A stretch of 64,000 nucleotides of DNA, taken from NCBI RefSeq assembly GCF_050589845.1, contig NZ_JBNGPA010000024.1, forward strand, positions 1 through 64,000, given 5' to 3'. Each line of letters begins with the position of its first letter. Position 1 is the stretch's first letter. The notes below the pieces were generated by a model that saw only the letters and a list, made by a program, of their open reading frames with translations, searched no databases and was not told where the DNA came from. This DNA is from Carboxylicivirga agarovorans (GTDB lineage Bacteria > Bacteroidota > Bacteroidia > Bacteroidales > Marinilabiliaceae). The translations under genes were made by a program, and so were the position numbers. Shown here piece after piece: positions 17,008 through 25,657 of the stretch.

Positions 17008-19824
17008 ATGAAGCAACGCATTGCCATTATCAGCATTCTTATCTACGTAATCAATAGTTCTACTTGTTTGCACTCGCAAGCGCTTCATAACTTTTATAAA
17101 AGCGATTACCGCGCAAGCAGTCAAAACTGGTCGGTTAAATGCGATGACACAGATTACATCTATTTTGGCAATACCAGCGGGCTTTTGCAATTTGATGGTA
17201 TTAACTGGCAATTGTACCCTTCTGCCAACGCTTCCATCATACGAGCTGTAGCACATGACTCTGCACGTATTTATACCGGAGGTTATCGTGAGATTGGTTA
17301 CTGGGAACGCAATGAAACCGGACAGTTACAATATAGTTCATTAACAGATAGTATAAAAGATCAGTTTGATACCAATGAAGAGTTCTGGAACATATTTGTC
17401 AATGGCAAACAAGTAATGTTTCATTCGTTTGCCGGCATTTATATATATGAGGATAATGCTTTTAACATTATTAAACCCGGCGGCTTTATTAATTTCGCGA
17501 CACAGTCAGGTAATGACGTTTATGTAGCTATTCATAACGATGGTTTGTATCGTTTAAGTAATAAACAACTGATCCTTATCTCTGATCACCCCTTTATTAA
17601 AAGCAATTACCTGCGTTTTATATCTAAGACACCCCAACCGGATGAATACTATATAGGAACCGAATCGAATGGATTGTATTATTTCAATTCACGAACAGGG
17701 GAATTTAAGCCCGTTGCCAAGGCATTGCAGAACTTCTTTATCAAGAATAAAATAAACCACGGGCTTATAAGTCCTTCCGGAGATATTGTTATAGGTACCA
17801 TATTAGATGGCATTATCGGTTTTTCTAACGATGGGGTTGTAAAGTTCCATTATAACAATGATAATGGCTTGCAAAGTAATACTGTATTGGGCATCGATCA
17901 GGACAATTTTAATAACATATGGCTGGCACTGGATAAGGGCATTGACCTGATTACCCTAAACAACGACCTTTCTTATACAACATACAATGAAGAAGAACTG
18001 GGAGCTGTTTATTCGGCAGCCCTTTATAATGATTACCTGTATCTTGGCACTAACCAGGGGCTATATACCAGGAAATGGGAGAATGCAAACGATCCTTTTA
18101 CATTGGTTGACAATACCCAGGGGCAGGTTTGGGACTGCAGCACAATTGATAAAACCTTATTTATCGGGCTTAACTCGGGCACAATGACAAATGATGGAAC
18201 AGGTTTTAAGCACTTATCTGGTTTTGCCGGAGCCTATACCATTAAACGCCATCCTTACTATCACGACATTCTGATACAGGGAACCTATAATGATCTGATC
18301 ATCTACAAACAAAGTTCACAAGGCTGGCAATTTTCCAATATAATTAAAGGCTTTAATAACCTGACTCGGTTTATTGAGTTTGATCACCAGGGGAATTTAT
18401 GGGCCACTCATTTTTACGGTGGTCTGCACAAGATCCGTCTAAACGATGACCTGACTGCAGTAGAATCACTTGTTCATTATGATCAAATTGGTTCTGAATT
18501 GCAGAACAGAGGACATATCAGGGCTTTTAAGGTCGAAAATCAGATCGTTATAACAAGCGGAAAAGAACTATATACCTATGATGACCTGAATGATAAAATA
18601 GTTCCATATACACTTTTAAATAAGGCTGTAGGTATATACAAGAACGCCATACGAATAGTTGAAGGTACGAATCATCACTATTGGTTTATCAGCTCTGAAG
18701 GACTGGCCTACTATAAAATATATGCTGATGATATTGAGTTGATCAGGGAATATCCAAGCTCTATTTTTGAGAACCACCTCATACCACAACATGAAAACAT
18801 CGTTCAGATAAATGACTCACTGGCTTTGGTATGTATGGAAAACGGTTATTCCCTCCTGAACCTGAACGGGCAGAGTTACACTGATACCATTAGCTGGTTT
18901 CAACCTGAGCTACAGCAAGCCACTGCTTATAATCGAAAGGCCGAAAGTAATCTTCTGCCACTGACAAACGAAAACATTGAATTACCACATAGTCTGAACA
19001 ACATACACCTGCGCTATTCTTTTCCGGTGATTAATGGAGAAAAGCTTAAATACCAATATATAGTTGAGGGTTTGACAGATACCTGGTCAGAGCTATCCGC
19101 GTCCCCCACTATTGAGTTAAGCCGTATTCCATCGGGTGATTATACGATAAGAATAAGGGCTGTTAACCATTGGAATAAGGATTCAGGAATGCAGGTGGTG
19201 CAATTGAAAATTCTTGACCCATGGTACCGAAATAATGTGGCCTTGTTGATGTACCTTCTTATGTTTATAGGCTTAATGCTATTTTTAAAGCATATAACAA
19301 GTCGTAAAATTAAATTGAAAGAAAAGCGTAAACGTGAAGACAAAGAGAAAGAACTCATTCAGCTTAAAAATGAAAAGTTAAGCAATGAATTGTCATTCAA
19401 AAGCCAAAAGTTAGCAAGTTCAGCCATGAGCATCATTAAGAAAAATGAATTCCTGCTCTCGTTAAAGGCTAAAATTAAAAAGCAAAAGGAAACGCTTGGC
19501 AATCGTTACCCTGATAAGTATTATCAGGATTTAATCAGTAAGATTGACAGCAATATTTCGGGTCAGGATGACTGGCAGTTGTTTGAAGCCAACTTTGAAC
19601 AAGCCCATGAAACATTTTTGAAGACAATGAAAGCAACGTATCCAGATCTGACATCCAGCGACTTGCGTTTATGTGCCTATTTGCGCATTAACCTGACCTC
19701 CAAGGATATTGCTCCCTTATTAGGCATAACGGTTCGTGGTGTTGAGAACCACCGTTACAGGTTACGGAAAAAGTTAGGCCTGTCGGCTGAGGATAACCTT
19801 ATTGACTTTATTCTGAGTAAGTAG
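17008..19824 (+). CDS. Membrane-spanning PUL regulator: sensor propeller, Y_Y_Y domain, LuxR-like HTH
   Basis: The 938-residue protein has an N-terminal signal sequence and a long periplasmic part made of two-component-regulator propeller repeats (about residues 30-640, e.g. GIDQDNFNNIWLALDKGIDLI and FDHQGNLWATHFYGGLHKI). It then has a Y_Y_Y domain (about 655-745, LRYSFP to YTIRIRAVNHW), one transmembrane helix (about 750-770) and a charged coiled coil. The C-terminal helix-turn-helix is of LuxR type (LTSKDIAPLLGITVRGVENHRYRLRKKLGL). There is no kinase or receiver domain, so it probably binds glycan outside and DNA inside as one chain. It is divergent from susC, the usual place for the activator of a polysaccharide locus. 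Architecture is clear; target and ligand are inferred. Confidence 0.86.
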   Translation: MKQRIAIISILIYVINSSTCLHSQALHNFYKSDYRASSQNWSVKCDDTDYIYFGNTSGLLQFDGINWQLYPSANASIIRAVAHDSARIYTGGYREIGYWERNETGQLQYSSLTDSIKDQFDTNEEFWNIFVNGKQVMFHSFAGIYIYEDNAFNIIKPGGFINFATQSGNDVYVAIHNDGLYRLSNKQLILISDHPFIKSNYLRFISKTPQPDEYYIGTESNGLYYFNSRTGEFKPVAKALQNFFIKNKINHGLISPSGDIVIGTILDGIIGFSNDGVVKFHYNNDNGLQSNTVLGIDQDNFNNIWLALDKGIDLITLNNDLSYTTYNEEELGAVYSAALYNDYLYLGTNQGLYTRKWENANDPFTLVDNTQGQVWDCSTIDKTLFIGLNSGTMTNDGTGFKHLSGFAGAYTIKRHPYYHDILIQGTYNDLIIYKQSSQGWQFSNIIKGFNNLTRFIEFDHQGNLWATHFYGGLHKIRLNDDLTAVESLVHYDQIGSELQNRGHIRAFKVENQIVITSGKELYTYDDLNDKIVPYTLLNKAVGIYKNAIRIVEGTNHHYWFISSEGLAYYKIYADDIELIREYPSSIFENHLIPQHENIVQINDSLALVCMENGYSLLNLNGQSYTDTISWFQPELQQATAYNRKAESNLLPLTNENIELPHSLNNIHLRYSFPVINGEKLKYQYIVEGLTDTWSELSASPTIELSRIPSGDYTIRIRAVNHWNKDSGMQVVQLKILDPWYRNNVALLMYLLMFIGLMLFLKHITSRKIKLKEKRKREDKEKELIQLKNEKLSNELSFKSQKLASSAMSIIKKNEFLLSLKAKIKKQKETLGNRYPDKYYQDLISKIDSNISGQDDWQLFEANFEQAHETFLKTMKATYPDLTSSDLRLCAYLRINLTSKDIAPLLGITVRGVENHRYRLRKKLGLSAEDNLIDFILSK

Positions 19825-20300
19825 TTGTTTGAGTCAGTTATTAAAGCAGTTGCATGATTGAGGGTATAATGTTGATTTGCAGCTTTTAATATTTCACCCA
19901 CACCCCGATGGTTATCAGGGCACACAAATTGTATTCCTGCGGAATTGATTACCAAGCTATAGATAACGGGCTGAAGGCCCACATCATCATAACCTGGTGT
20001 AAAGCGCAGCGACACCCCAGGACTAGTCATCTCCATCAACCCGCTGCAACCGCGAATATGATAATGTGGGAATTTGTTTGCAGCGGAATAGGTAGTTGTT
20101 TGGTTAAAGGATAGCATGTTGATTGACAGCTTTTAATCAATAACCACGGATTGCACTAATTATACGAATTAATTCCTTCGGAATAGAGCTGTAAATAACG
20201 GGCTGGTGGTCCGCTTACCATTGGAAGGCATTCTCAATTGATTACCTGATTTTGACAGCGATGGATCATAAACCTTTGATCACTGCTGTTTCTGACAGCA
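19825..20300. repeat. Two imperfect copies of a palindromic intergenic repeat
   Basis: There is no gene in this gap. Two related units lie about 240 bases apart. Each has tagttgtttg (19822, 20093), a cagcttttaat block (19877, 20125), a small ATTCC/GGAAT hairpin (19933-19945 and 20172-20184) and a segment ending in ataacgggctg (near 19973 and 20204). The first also has GGGC/GCCC at 19968-19980. An open frame on the minus strand (20117-19755) is only the translation of this repeat. Near 20255-20292, ACAGC...GCTGT encloses GGATCA/TGATC. Confidence 0.5.
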
Positions 20301-20336
20301 ATTTTTCCCTTTTAGTCTGTGCAAAAAGGGAAAAAT
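20301..20336. terminator. Strong 13-bp hairpin between convergent genes
   Basis: ATTTTTCCCTTTT at 20301-20313 is perfectly complementary to 20324-20336, with a ten-base loop; GCAA and TTGC just outside could extend it. It lies between the regulator and the convergent gene at 20383-20922. With its own T and A tracts it could stop transcription from both sides. Confidence 0.55.
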
Positions 20337-20382
20337 GTTGCATGTGTAAGTATTGTTAATACCAATAAGATTCTCCTTTGAT

Positions 20383-20922
20383 TTACTTTTTCCCACTGCC
20401 TTTAAAGTAATCCTCTTTTTCGGCAAACAGGACATTAAAAGTGGTCAAGCTACCATAAGCACGTGTGATGTACTGTTGCATGTGAACCTTTTCTTCATCG
20501 TTAAGAGATGAAGACGAGTTTATATTTTGTTCCAGTACCCTTAGTCTGTCGCGTACCATCACAATCTTTTTAAAGAAGGTATCCATTGGAATTTCTTTGG
20601 GCTGAAGCGAGTCATTGGATGGGTGCAGTACGACTTTACCATGTATCCATTTTTGTCCCAGTTCCACCTCTGCAGGCAATGAACCATATTCGTCTAATAC
20701 AGAGGCAATGGCATAGCGCAGATCACGCACGGTGATAGTCTCCGGTTTACCTTCATCGGGACTTTCTATTATCGTCAGGTTTGTACTGGTCTTAGGAATC
20801 TCCATTTTACCACCATCTTCAAAGTAAACGATATAAGCCCCTAAAGTAACCTGGGCTATGATACCTTCACCATATCGGGGGTGTTCAACCCGTGTTCCAA
20901 CTTTGATATCTATTGAATCCAT
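20383..20922 (-). CDS. Conserved protein with N-terminal Tudor/CarD-like module
   Basis: I do not recognise a named family for this 179-residue soluble protein. Its first 45 residues (VGTRVEHPRYGEGIIAQV, then YIVYFEDGGKMEI) resemble the small SH3/Tudor-like fold found at the C-terminus of UvrD/PcrA helicases and in CarD, which binds RNA polymerase or nucleic acid. The rest looks helical, with a probable coiled segment (VMVRDRLRVLEQNIN...DEEKVHMQQYI). No signal peptide or membrane segment is present, so a cytosolic role is likely. It is a single gene, divergent from the META lipoprotein. A role in transcription or repair is only a guess from the N-terminal module. Confidence 0.72.
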   Translation of the reverse strand: MDSIDIKVGTRVEHPRYGEGIIAQVTLGAYIVYFEDGGKMEIPKTSTNLTIIESPDEGKPETITVRDLRYAIASVLDEYGSLPAEVELGQKWIHGKVVLHPSNDSLQPKEIPMDTFFKKIVMVRDRLRVLEQNINSSSSLNDEEKVHMQQYITRAYGSLTTFNVLFAEKEDYFKGSGKK

Positions 20923-21001
20923 ATAAGTATTTATTTAAATTGTATGTTTATTGGCACGATATTTATTGTCTAATTTAACCAATCAAAAATTAATATTAAC
21001 G

Positions 21002-21460
21002 ATGATGAAGAAACTAATTATTGCAATAGCGGCATTTGCTTTTATGCTAAGCTGCAAATCAACGCAGAGCGCCTCAAATGCACAGACTGCTAAAGAAGAA
21101 AAGACAAGCATAGAAAATTTTGTAGAAAGCAATACCTGGGAATTAACCAGTTATAAGGGCCAGACACCAGCTGAAGCGGGTTTTACAGATCGAATCCCCA
21201 CCCTTGTTATTAATGAAGCTAAAAATCAGGTAGGTGGTAACAGCGGCTGTAATTCTTTCGGCGGCGAGGTTGATATACAGGGTGATACCATTACTTTAAG
21301 TAAAATATTCTCAACAAAGATGTATTGCGACGGCGTGCCTGAGCATGAATTCTTTCAAATGTTGCAACAAGCTTTAAAATTTAAAACGAAAGGCGATTTA
21401 CTGCAATTTGAAAAAGATGGTGTACTGATTCTTGAGTTTAAGTTGAAATCAGTTGAATAA
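21002..21460 (+). CDS. META-domain (HslJ-like) lipoprotein
   Basis: I place the start at 21002 (MMKKLIIAIAAFAFMLSCKS), which gives a lipoprotein signal; the frame extends further upstream without sense. The mature protein has a single META domain (about residues 38-150): WELTSYKGQ, GGNSGCNSFGGEVDI, MYCDGVPEHEFFQML and a closing FEKDGVLILEF strand. Family members such as HslJ are linked with envelope stress and novobiocin tolerance in E. coli, but the molecular role is not settled. It is monocistronic and followed by repeat DNA. Confidence 0.85.
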   Translation: MMKKLIIAIAAFAFMLSCKSTQSASNAQTAKEEKTSIENFVESNTWELTSYKGQTPAEAGFTDRIPTLVINEAKNQVGGNSGCNSFGGEVDIQGDTITLSKIFSTKMYCDGVPEHEFFQMLQQALKFKTKGDLLQFEKDGVLILEFKLKSVE

Positions 21461-21812
21461 GTTGATGGTACTTGTTTTCAAGTTTAAATAGCCCGAGCGT
21501 AGGCCTCAATACTCAATATGTTGTTCATCGGGGATTCAGATTTCTGTTGAATTAGATATACTAAAGAGGCTGTCCAAATTAAAAATACTTCTCTCAGAGA
21601 ACGCAAAAAAGAAAGTCTGCAAAGTATTAAGTTATAAAACCGAATACTTTGCTGCCTTTGCATAATTCTTGGCGACCTCCGCGTGAAACTTAAATTTCGG
21701 ACACCCTCTTGTTTGTTAACTTTTTGAGAATCTTATTGTCCTATCTCAACTGCGTTAACACCCTTAGTCAATGGTATAATTATAAAACATCAGGTTTGCA
21801 CCTGGTTTTTCG
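21461..21812. other. Gap with a MITE-like element
   Basis: There is no gene in this gap. Its centre is the inverted-repeat element listed separately (21564-21720). The remaining flanks are AT-rich; I see no clear terminator for the META gene or for the convergent M6 protease gene beyond that element. Confidence 0.4.
21564..21720. repeat. Miniature inverted-repeat element, about 157 bp
   Basis: The ends are imperfect inverted repeats: AAGAGGCTGTCC-AAATT at 21564-21580 and, reversed, AAGAGGGTGTCCGAAATTT at 21720-21702. The interior carries complementary stretches around gcaaagtatt...cctttgcat and ctctcagagaacgc...gcgacctccgcgtg. It has no coding capacity. Elements of this look (aaccgcaaaggcgcaaag-type interiors) are common in Bacteroidota intergenic DNA. 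Related interior sequence appears at 10715-10785. Confidence 0.55.
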
Positions 21813-24440
21813 TTACTTTCTAAACTTATAAACGGTTTCTGATCCATCGGTCATTCGAACATGAACAAGGTACATACCCCTTTTTAAATGACTAACTGAT
21901 ATTTGATCATTTACAGCCTGAATTACACTCTGGCCTGCGATGTTTAAAACTGTCACATCTTTAATAAGCTTTGTTGCTTTAATACTAACTGTTTGCAACA
22001 CATCATCATAACTCACCCGCAGATCCTTATCAGCCGATAATTCGTAGACAGCATTATAATCGTCGACTATCAGGCTTACATCATCCCAAAACCAGCCCCA
22101 GGCCTGTTCTTCATAAATGCAGAAACCAAGGTGTATTTTTTGTCCGGTAAACTCAGCCGGTATTTTTACCAGGGCTTCTTCCCATTGGTCGCTCTTTTCA
22201 GGGTGATCATTATAGATAATCGTCCAGTTTTGCTTATCGTTTGAAACAGCAACCTTATTTTTAGCGTCTCCGTTCAGGTCAAATTTCTGCCAGAATGATA
22301 GAGATACCTCTTTAAAATCCTTAAGATCTATTGACGGGCTAACCAGCCAATATTCATTGTTGCTGCTGTTTTTATCGTAAAACTGCACGCCAACAAGACC
22401 TCCTTTGGTATGATTGGACCCATAAACCGTTTCCCAGTGCGTTATACCACCGGCACCTGCAGGAGCTTCCCAGCCCTGCGGTAATGCAGGAGGAGTAACA
22501 TTTTCAAAGTCCTCAACAAATAAACGTATCCCGTCATCTTCATTGTGGTATTTAATATTGATGTAGATACCAGTGGCCTTCTGAATGTTTTCAGCTGCAA
22601 GCGTTGTAAATGCATCATTTGTAAAGGAGAAAAGTACATCGTAAACATTATTGTGTGATTCGTGCACGGCAGCCTTACCTTCAATGACCATATCCAATGA
22701 GTTTGCGTCCACTTTTTTTAATACAATGCTGAGGCCTTCGGGCAAATTACTGACCTGCCAGGCTTCAGCCGGCAATACGTCATCAGTAAAAACAAATTCA
22801 TCACCTTCGAGCACTATTCTCATGCTCTGATCAATTGAGCCATCATTAATTGGCGATTCGATGAATACTGCTTTGGGCCAGCTGATAAGTGGCAATGGCC
22901 CCTCAACTGTGAATGAGAAGCGATTATCACTTTCCAACTTCAGATCAGAGAGTTCTACTCCAGAGGAATTGCCACTAAACAAGTTCGTTGATGGTGTTGT
23001 GCTTGCACCAATGGTGACTGATTGATCATCGCCGGCAAACAAATCGCCAGCGACTCCCCTGTCTTTGGCCCCGTATAGTCCGCCATTTTCATCGAAGTCA
23101 GCTTCGAGTAAGCGTATTGCAGGAAAATCGCGGTTATCATTAATACCACGCTCAAGGGCCAGTTTATTTTTTGATATCTGATAAATGGCCAATCCTGATG
23201 ATGGTTGACGAATATCGTTATTCTCGGCACGTCTGTTTTCAAGCAGGAAATACTGATCGTCGCTTTTTGTATTAATTCGGACCACTTGATCAGCATCAGC
23301 ATTCATGGAAGACAAGGTGTAGCTTCCTTTATCGGTATAATTGATTATTTGGGGTTCTTCCCATCCTAATTCATATCGCGACCATGCACAAAAATTAGAT
23401 GGCTGATAGCCTCCATCGAGCCATGAGCCTGCAGACATGAGTGCCCAATGCCCCAGACCATTGGATTTTCCTGTTCCGTCATACATATCAGGTAAACCTA
23501 AGGCGTGTCCGTATTCATGCGCAAACGTGCCAATACCTGCAGCCTGGTTAAGCCCTCCATAAACACGACGTTCGCAAGCAATTACATAGTGGTCAATCTT
23601 AACTCCGTCATAAGTTACAGCTTTATTAACCGTACCTGATAAACTCCATGAATGCGGCCAGATATACTCTTCTTCCCCCCTGTGATCAGCACCCAAACCG
23701 GCATGCATTACAATAATAGCATCGGCCTTACCGTCGTTATTGTTATCGTACTTAGAGAAATCAATACCATCGTTTTCAGCGGCATCGACAGCTTTTCTAA
23801 CCAGGTTACCAGTCAGGTACATACCTTTTGATTCGGAGAAATTGCTATAAGGCTGTTCGCAATTGTACCAGCCTGCCACATCTACATTTACAGTCAGTTT
23901 ACCATGTGAGGCACGCTGAAAAAACTCTTTAAAGCCCGCCTTATCAGCCGATCCTGGTTGATTAAACAAGTTTTCGATTTCCGTTTTGGATGTGGAGTGC
24001 GTTTGATCTGAATATTCAACCAGGATTAGCAGCGCATTAATGGTTCCTGTTGACTGAACAGATGGTGCCAGCTGAATGGATTTTAACCGGGTTTGTATTT
24101 GCTCAACCTGCAATAAATGGTCTTCATAAGATCGCCTTATTTTATTGATGAAGGCAGAAGATACCTCAGTACCAATTTCATATTTTGAAGCCCTGCCCTT
24201 ACCATCTTTGTAAATGGCATAGAAGTATGAATTACCAGCTTTTATACACGGTAAATTATCCTCTGTGAGAATATAATGAAAGGTATTGTCTCCGCCGGGA
24301 AACAGAGTAAGCTCGAAACCCTCTGAATTGACATATGTAAATGGCTCAGAGTTGACAGGTGAGCCTATAACAAATTTGGATTGCCCGTAACTTAAGGCAC
24401 TGGCCAGTAAGAGGCAGCAAAGGAGTAAATGTTTTTGCAT
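21813..24440 (-). CDS. Secreted M6-family metalloprotease with T9SS sorting domain
   Basis: The protein has 875 residues. After the signal peptide (LLLASALSYGQ) comes a propeptide region and an M6 (immune inhibitor A-like) peptidase domain at about residues 130-400. The zinc site HEYGHALGLPDMYDG (HExxHxxGxxD) lies near residue 308, and the upstream block GWYNCEQPYSNFSESKGMY is typical. A jelly-roll domain with paired ITHWETVYGS and GWFWDDVSL segments (choice-of-anchor/MAM-like, about 640-790) follows. The last 75 residues form a type A T9SS C-terminal domain ending LKRGMYLVHVRMTDG...YKFRK. It should therefore be exported across the outer membrane and attached or released outside. It lies downstream of lysO on the same strand. 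Confidence 0.92.
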   Translation of the reverse strand: MQKHLLLCCLLLASALSYGQSKFVIGSPVNSEPFTYVNSEGFELTLFPGGDNTFHYILTEDNLPCIKAGNSYFYAIYKDGKGRASKYEIGTEVSSAFINKIRRSYEDHLLQVEQIQTRLKSIQLAPSVQSTGTINALLILVEYSDQTHSTSKTEIENLFNQPGSADKAGFKEFFQRASHGKLTVNVDVAGWYNCEQPYSNFSESKGMYLTGNLVRKAVDAAENDGIDFSKYDNNNDGKADAIIVMHAGLGADHRGEEEYIWPHSWSLSGTVNKAVTYDGVKIDHYVIACERRVYGGLNQAAGIGTFAHEYGHALGLPDMYDGTGKSNGLGHWALMSAGSWLDGGYQPSNFCAWSRYELGWEEPQIINYTDKGSYTLSSMNADADQVVRINTKSDDQYFLLENRRAENNDIRQPSSGLAIYQISKNKLALERGINDNRDFPAIRLLEADFDENGGLYGAKDRGVAGDLFAGDDQSVTIGASTTPSTNLFSGNSSGVELSDLKLESDNRFSFTVEGPLPLISWPKAVFIESPINDGSIDQSMRIVLEGDEFVFTDDVLPAEAWQVSNLPEGLSIVLKKVDANSLDMVIEGKAAVHESHNNVYDVLFSFTNDAFTTLAAENIQKATGIYINIKYHNEDDGIRLFVEDFENVTPPALPQGWEAPAGAGGITHWETVYGSNHTKGGLVGVQFYDKNSSNNEYWLVSPSIDLKDFKEVSLSFWQKFDLNGDAKNKVAVSNDKQNWTIIYNDHPEKSDQWEEALVKIPAEFTGQKIHLGFCIYEEQAWGWFWDDVSLIVDDYNAVYELSADKDLRVSYDDVLQTVSIKATKLIKDVTVLNIAGQSVIQAVNDQISVSHLKRGMYLVHVRMTDGSETVYKFRK

Positions 24441-24563
24441 CCTTAAAAGTTAAGTAAGTTATGCTGAGTCACATTGACAATCAGCCATAAAGCTGTAAGG
24501 CTGTCATGGTTAATAAACAGAAGCTTATCTGTCAATCCGGCTCAGATCATTAAGTTGAATGGG

Positions 24564-24580
24564 TGTGACCTTTGGTCACA
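24564..24580. promoter_or_regulatory. Perfect 7-bp inverted repeat after lysO
   Basis: TGTGACC TTT GGTCACA lies directly after the stop of the second lysO gene and about 125 bases before the M6 start. It has no T-run, so it is a poor terminator. It could be a protein-binding site or a transcript-end stabiliser. Confidence 0.3.
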
Positions 24581-24586
24581 AAGAAC

Positions 24587-25192
24587 TTATAAAAGCTCAA
24601 GTATAACAGTAACCAGAATTGGTACCAGGATCGTTAATACAATTCCACTGAAAATAGCAATAATGCCATATTCTTTGCCTGTAAATTTAACAATGACCGG
24701 TAATGTTGTGTCCATTGCTGTTGCACCTCCTGATGCGATTCCGGCAAGCTTACCAAAATATTTAACCAAGAGAGGAACTGCCAATAGAGTAATTATTTCG
24801 CGGAATATATTTGATAGTAAGGCAATCACTCCTAACTCCTGACTATGCATTTGACCGATAAATATGCTGGATAATGAATAGTAACCGAATCCTGCACCAA
24901 CAGCCATAGCCTCTTTAACGTTGATATCGCTTAATAATATGGAAGCAACAGAAGTACCTACAAGGCTGCCTATTACAACAACCAAAGGCACCAGAAGAAC
25001 CTTAATATTCAGTTTTCGCAATACATAAAAGGCACTTTTATCACTGCCAATACTTACGCCAACCAAAAACATTAGAATAAACAGTGCATAGGTTGTCAGA
25101 TTCTCGTTAAGCAACCATTCAGGAAAGAAATGATAAATTCCACCAGCTAATCCAACAATAAAAAACGCTAATATGATTAAACTTCCCTTCAT
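24587..25192 (-). CDS. lysO: LysO-type lysine exporter, C-terminal half as separate protein
   Basis: E. coli LysO (YbjE) exports lysine and is one chain of about 300 residues. This 201-residue membrane protein matches the C-terminal, larger half: MFLVGVSIGSDK, AVGAGFGYYSLSSIFIG, LGVIALLSNIFREIITLL and GGATAMDTTLPVIVKFTG are the conserved blocks, within six or seven hydrophobic helices. Its partner, carrying the N-terminal half, ends two bases upstream, so the two are surely translated together and probably form one transporter. The split appears natural rather than a recent break, since both halves have their own start and clean ends. Confidence 0.86.
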   Translation of the reverse strand: MKGSLIILAFFIVGLAGGIYHFFPEWLLNENLTTYALFILMFLVGVSIGSDKSAFYVLRKLNIKVLLVPLVVVIGSLVGTSVASILLSDINVKEAMAVGAGFGYYSLSSIFIGQMHSQELGVIALLSNIFREIITLLAVPLLVKYFGKLAGIASGGATAMDTTLPVIVKFTGKEYGIIAIFSGIVLTILVPILVTVILELL

Positions 25193-25194
25193 TG

Positions 25195-25482
25195 CTACTC
25201 TTCGTTATTTGATTTGAAAAAGAACTGATAAACTATTTTTGCCAGCACAACACTACCAGCAACAGCACCAATTGTCAGCCAAAAGGCTTTATAGCCTATC
25301 CTTGAAAAATTATTGATGATATCTTCATTAACACCAACGGATATTCCAAGCAAAAACAACAAAAGGTATACCGACCATGTAACAGCCGAGTCAACACCTT
25401 TGCGGATCTTATCTTTTTCGCGTATCAGCCAACCAATTCCAATACCAACAGCAAATAAGGCAATAACAATGTATGAAGTCAT
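25195..25482 (-). CDS. lysO: LysO-type lysine exporter, N-terminal half as separate protein
   Basis: This small protein of about 95 residues has three hydrophobic helices and the motif LLLFLLGISVGVNEDI, corresponding to the N-terminal domain of LysO. I prefer the ATG at 25482 over the one at 25518, because the predicted -7 element (25504-25511) lies between them. The stop is two bases before the ATG of the C-terminal half. The promoter region is shared with icd. Both amino-acid efflux and 2-oxoglutarate production touch nitrogen balance, which hints at a common amino-acid or nitrogen regulator. Confidence 0.82.
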   Translation of the reverse strand: MTSYIVIALFAVGIGIGWLIREKDKIRKGVDSAVTWSVYLLLFLLGISVGVNEDIINNFSRIGYKAFWLTIGAVAGSVVLAKIVYQFFFKSNNEE

Positions 25483-25499
25483 GGCGTCAAAAGTAATAT

Positions 25500-25557
25500 T
25501 TACCAAAAATATCATCAAATGATTGACATAAATTATTCCTTAATCAATCATTCAACA
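25500..25557 (-). promoter_or_regulatory. lysO promoter with inverted-repeat operator
   Basis: On the minus strand TATTTTTG (25504-25511) fits TAnnTTTG, giving a leader of about 16 bases before the ATG at 25482. The half sites ATGATTGA (25519-25526) and TCAATCAT (25544-25551) form a perfect inverted repeat with 17 bases between. The whole segment is 48/58 identical by hand alignment to the region in front of icd. Confidence 0.65.
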
Positions 25558-25657
25558 AATAGGAAGTCAAGATATTAGGTATTATCATTCGGATAAAGCG
25601 AAGCGAGCCCGCCTGAACGGGCCCGCATCAAATATAAATCCAAATCACACACTAAAT

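Noticed and set aside
19755..20117. Open frame of 120 codons on the minus strand
   Set aside because: It covers the end of the regulator gene and the palindromic repeat; its translation is that of the repeat and has no protein-like domain.
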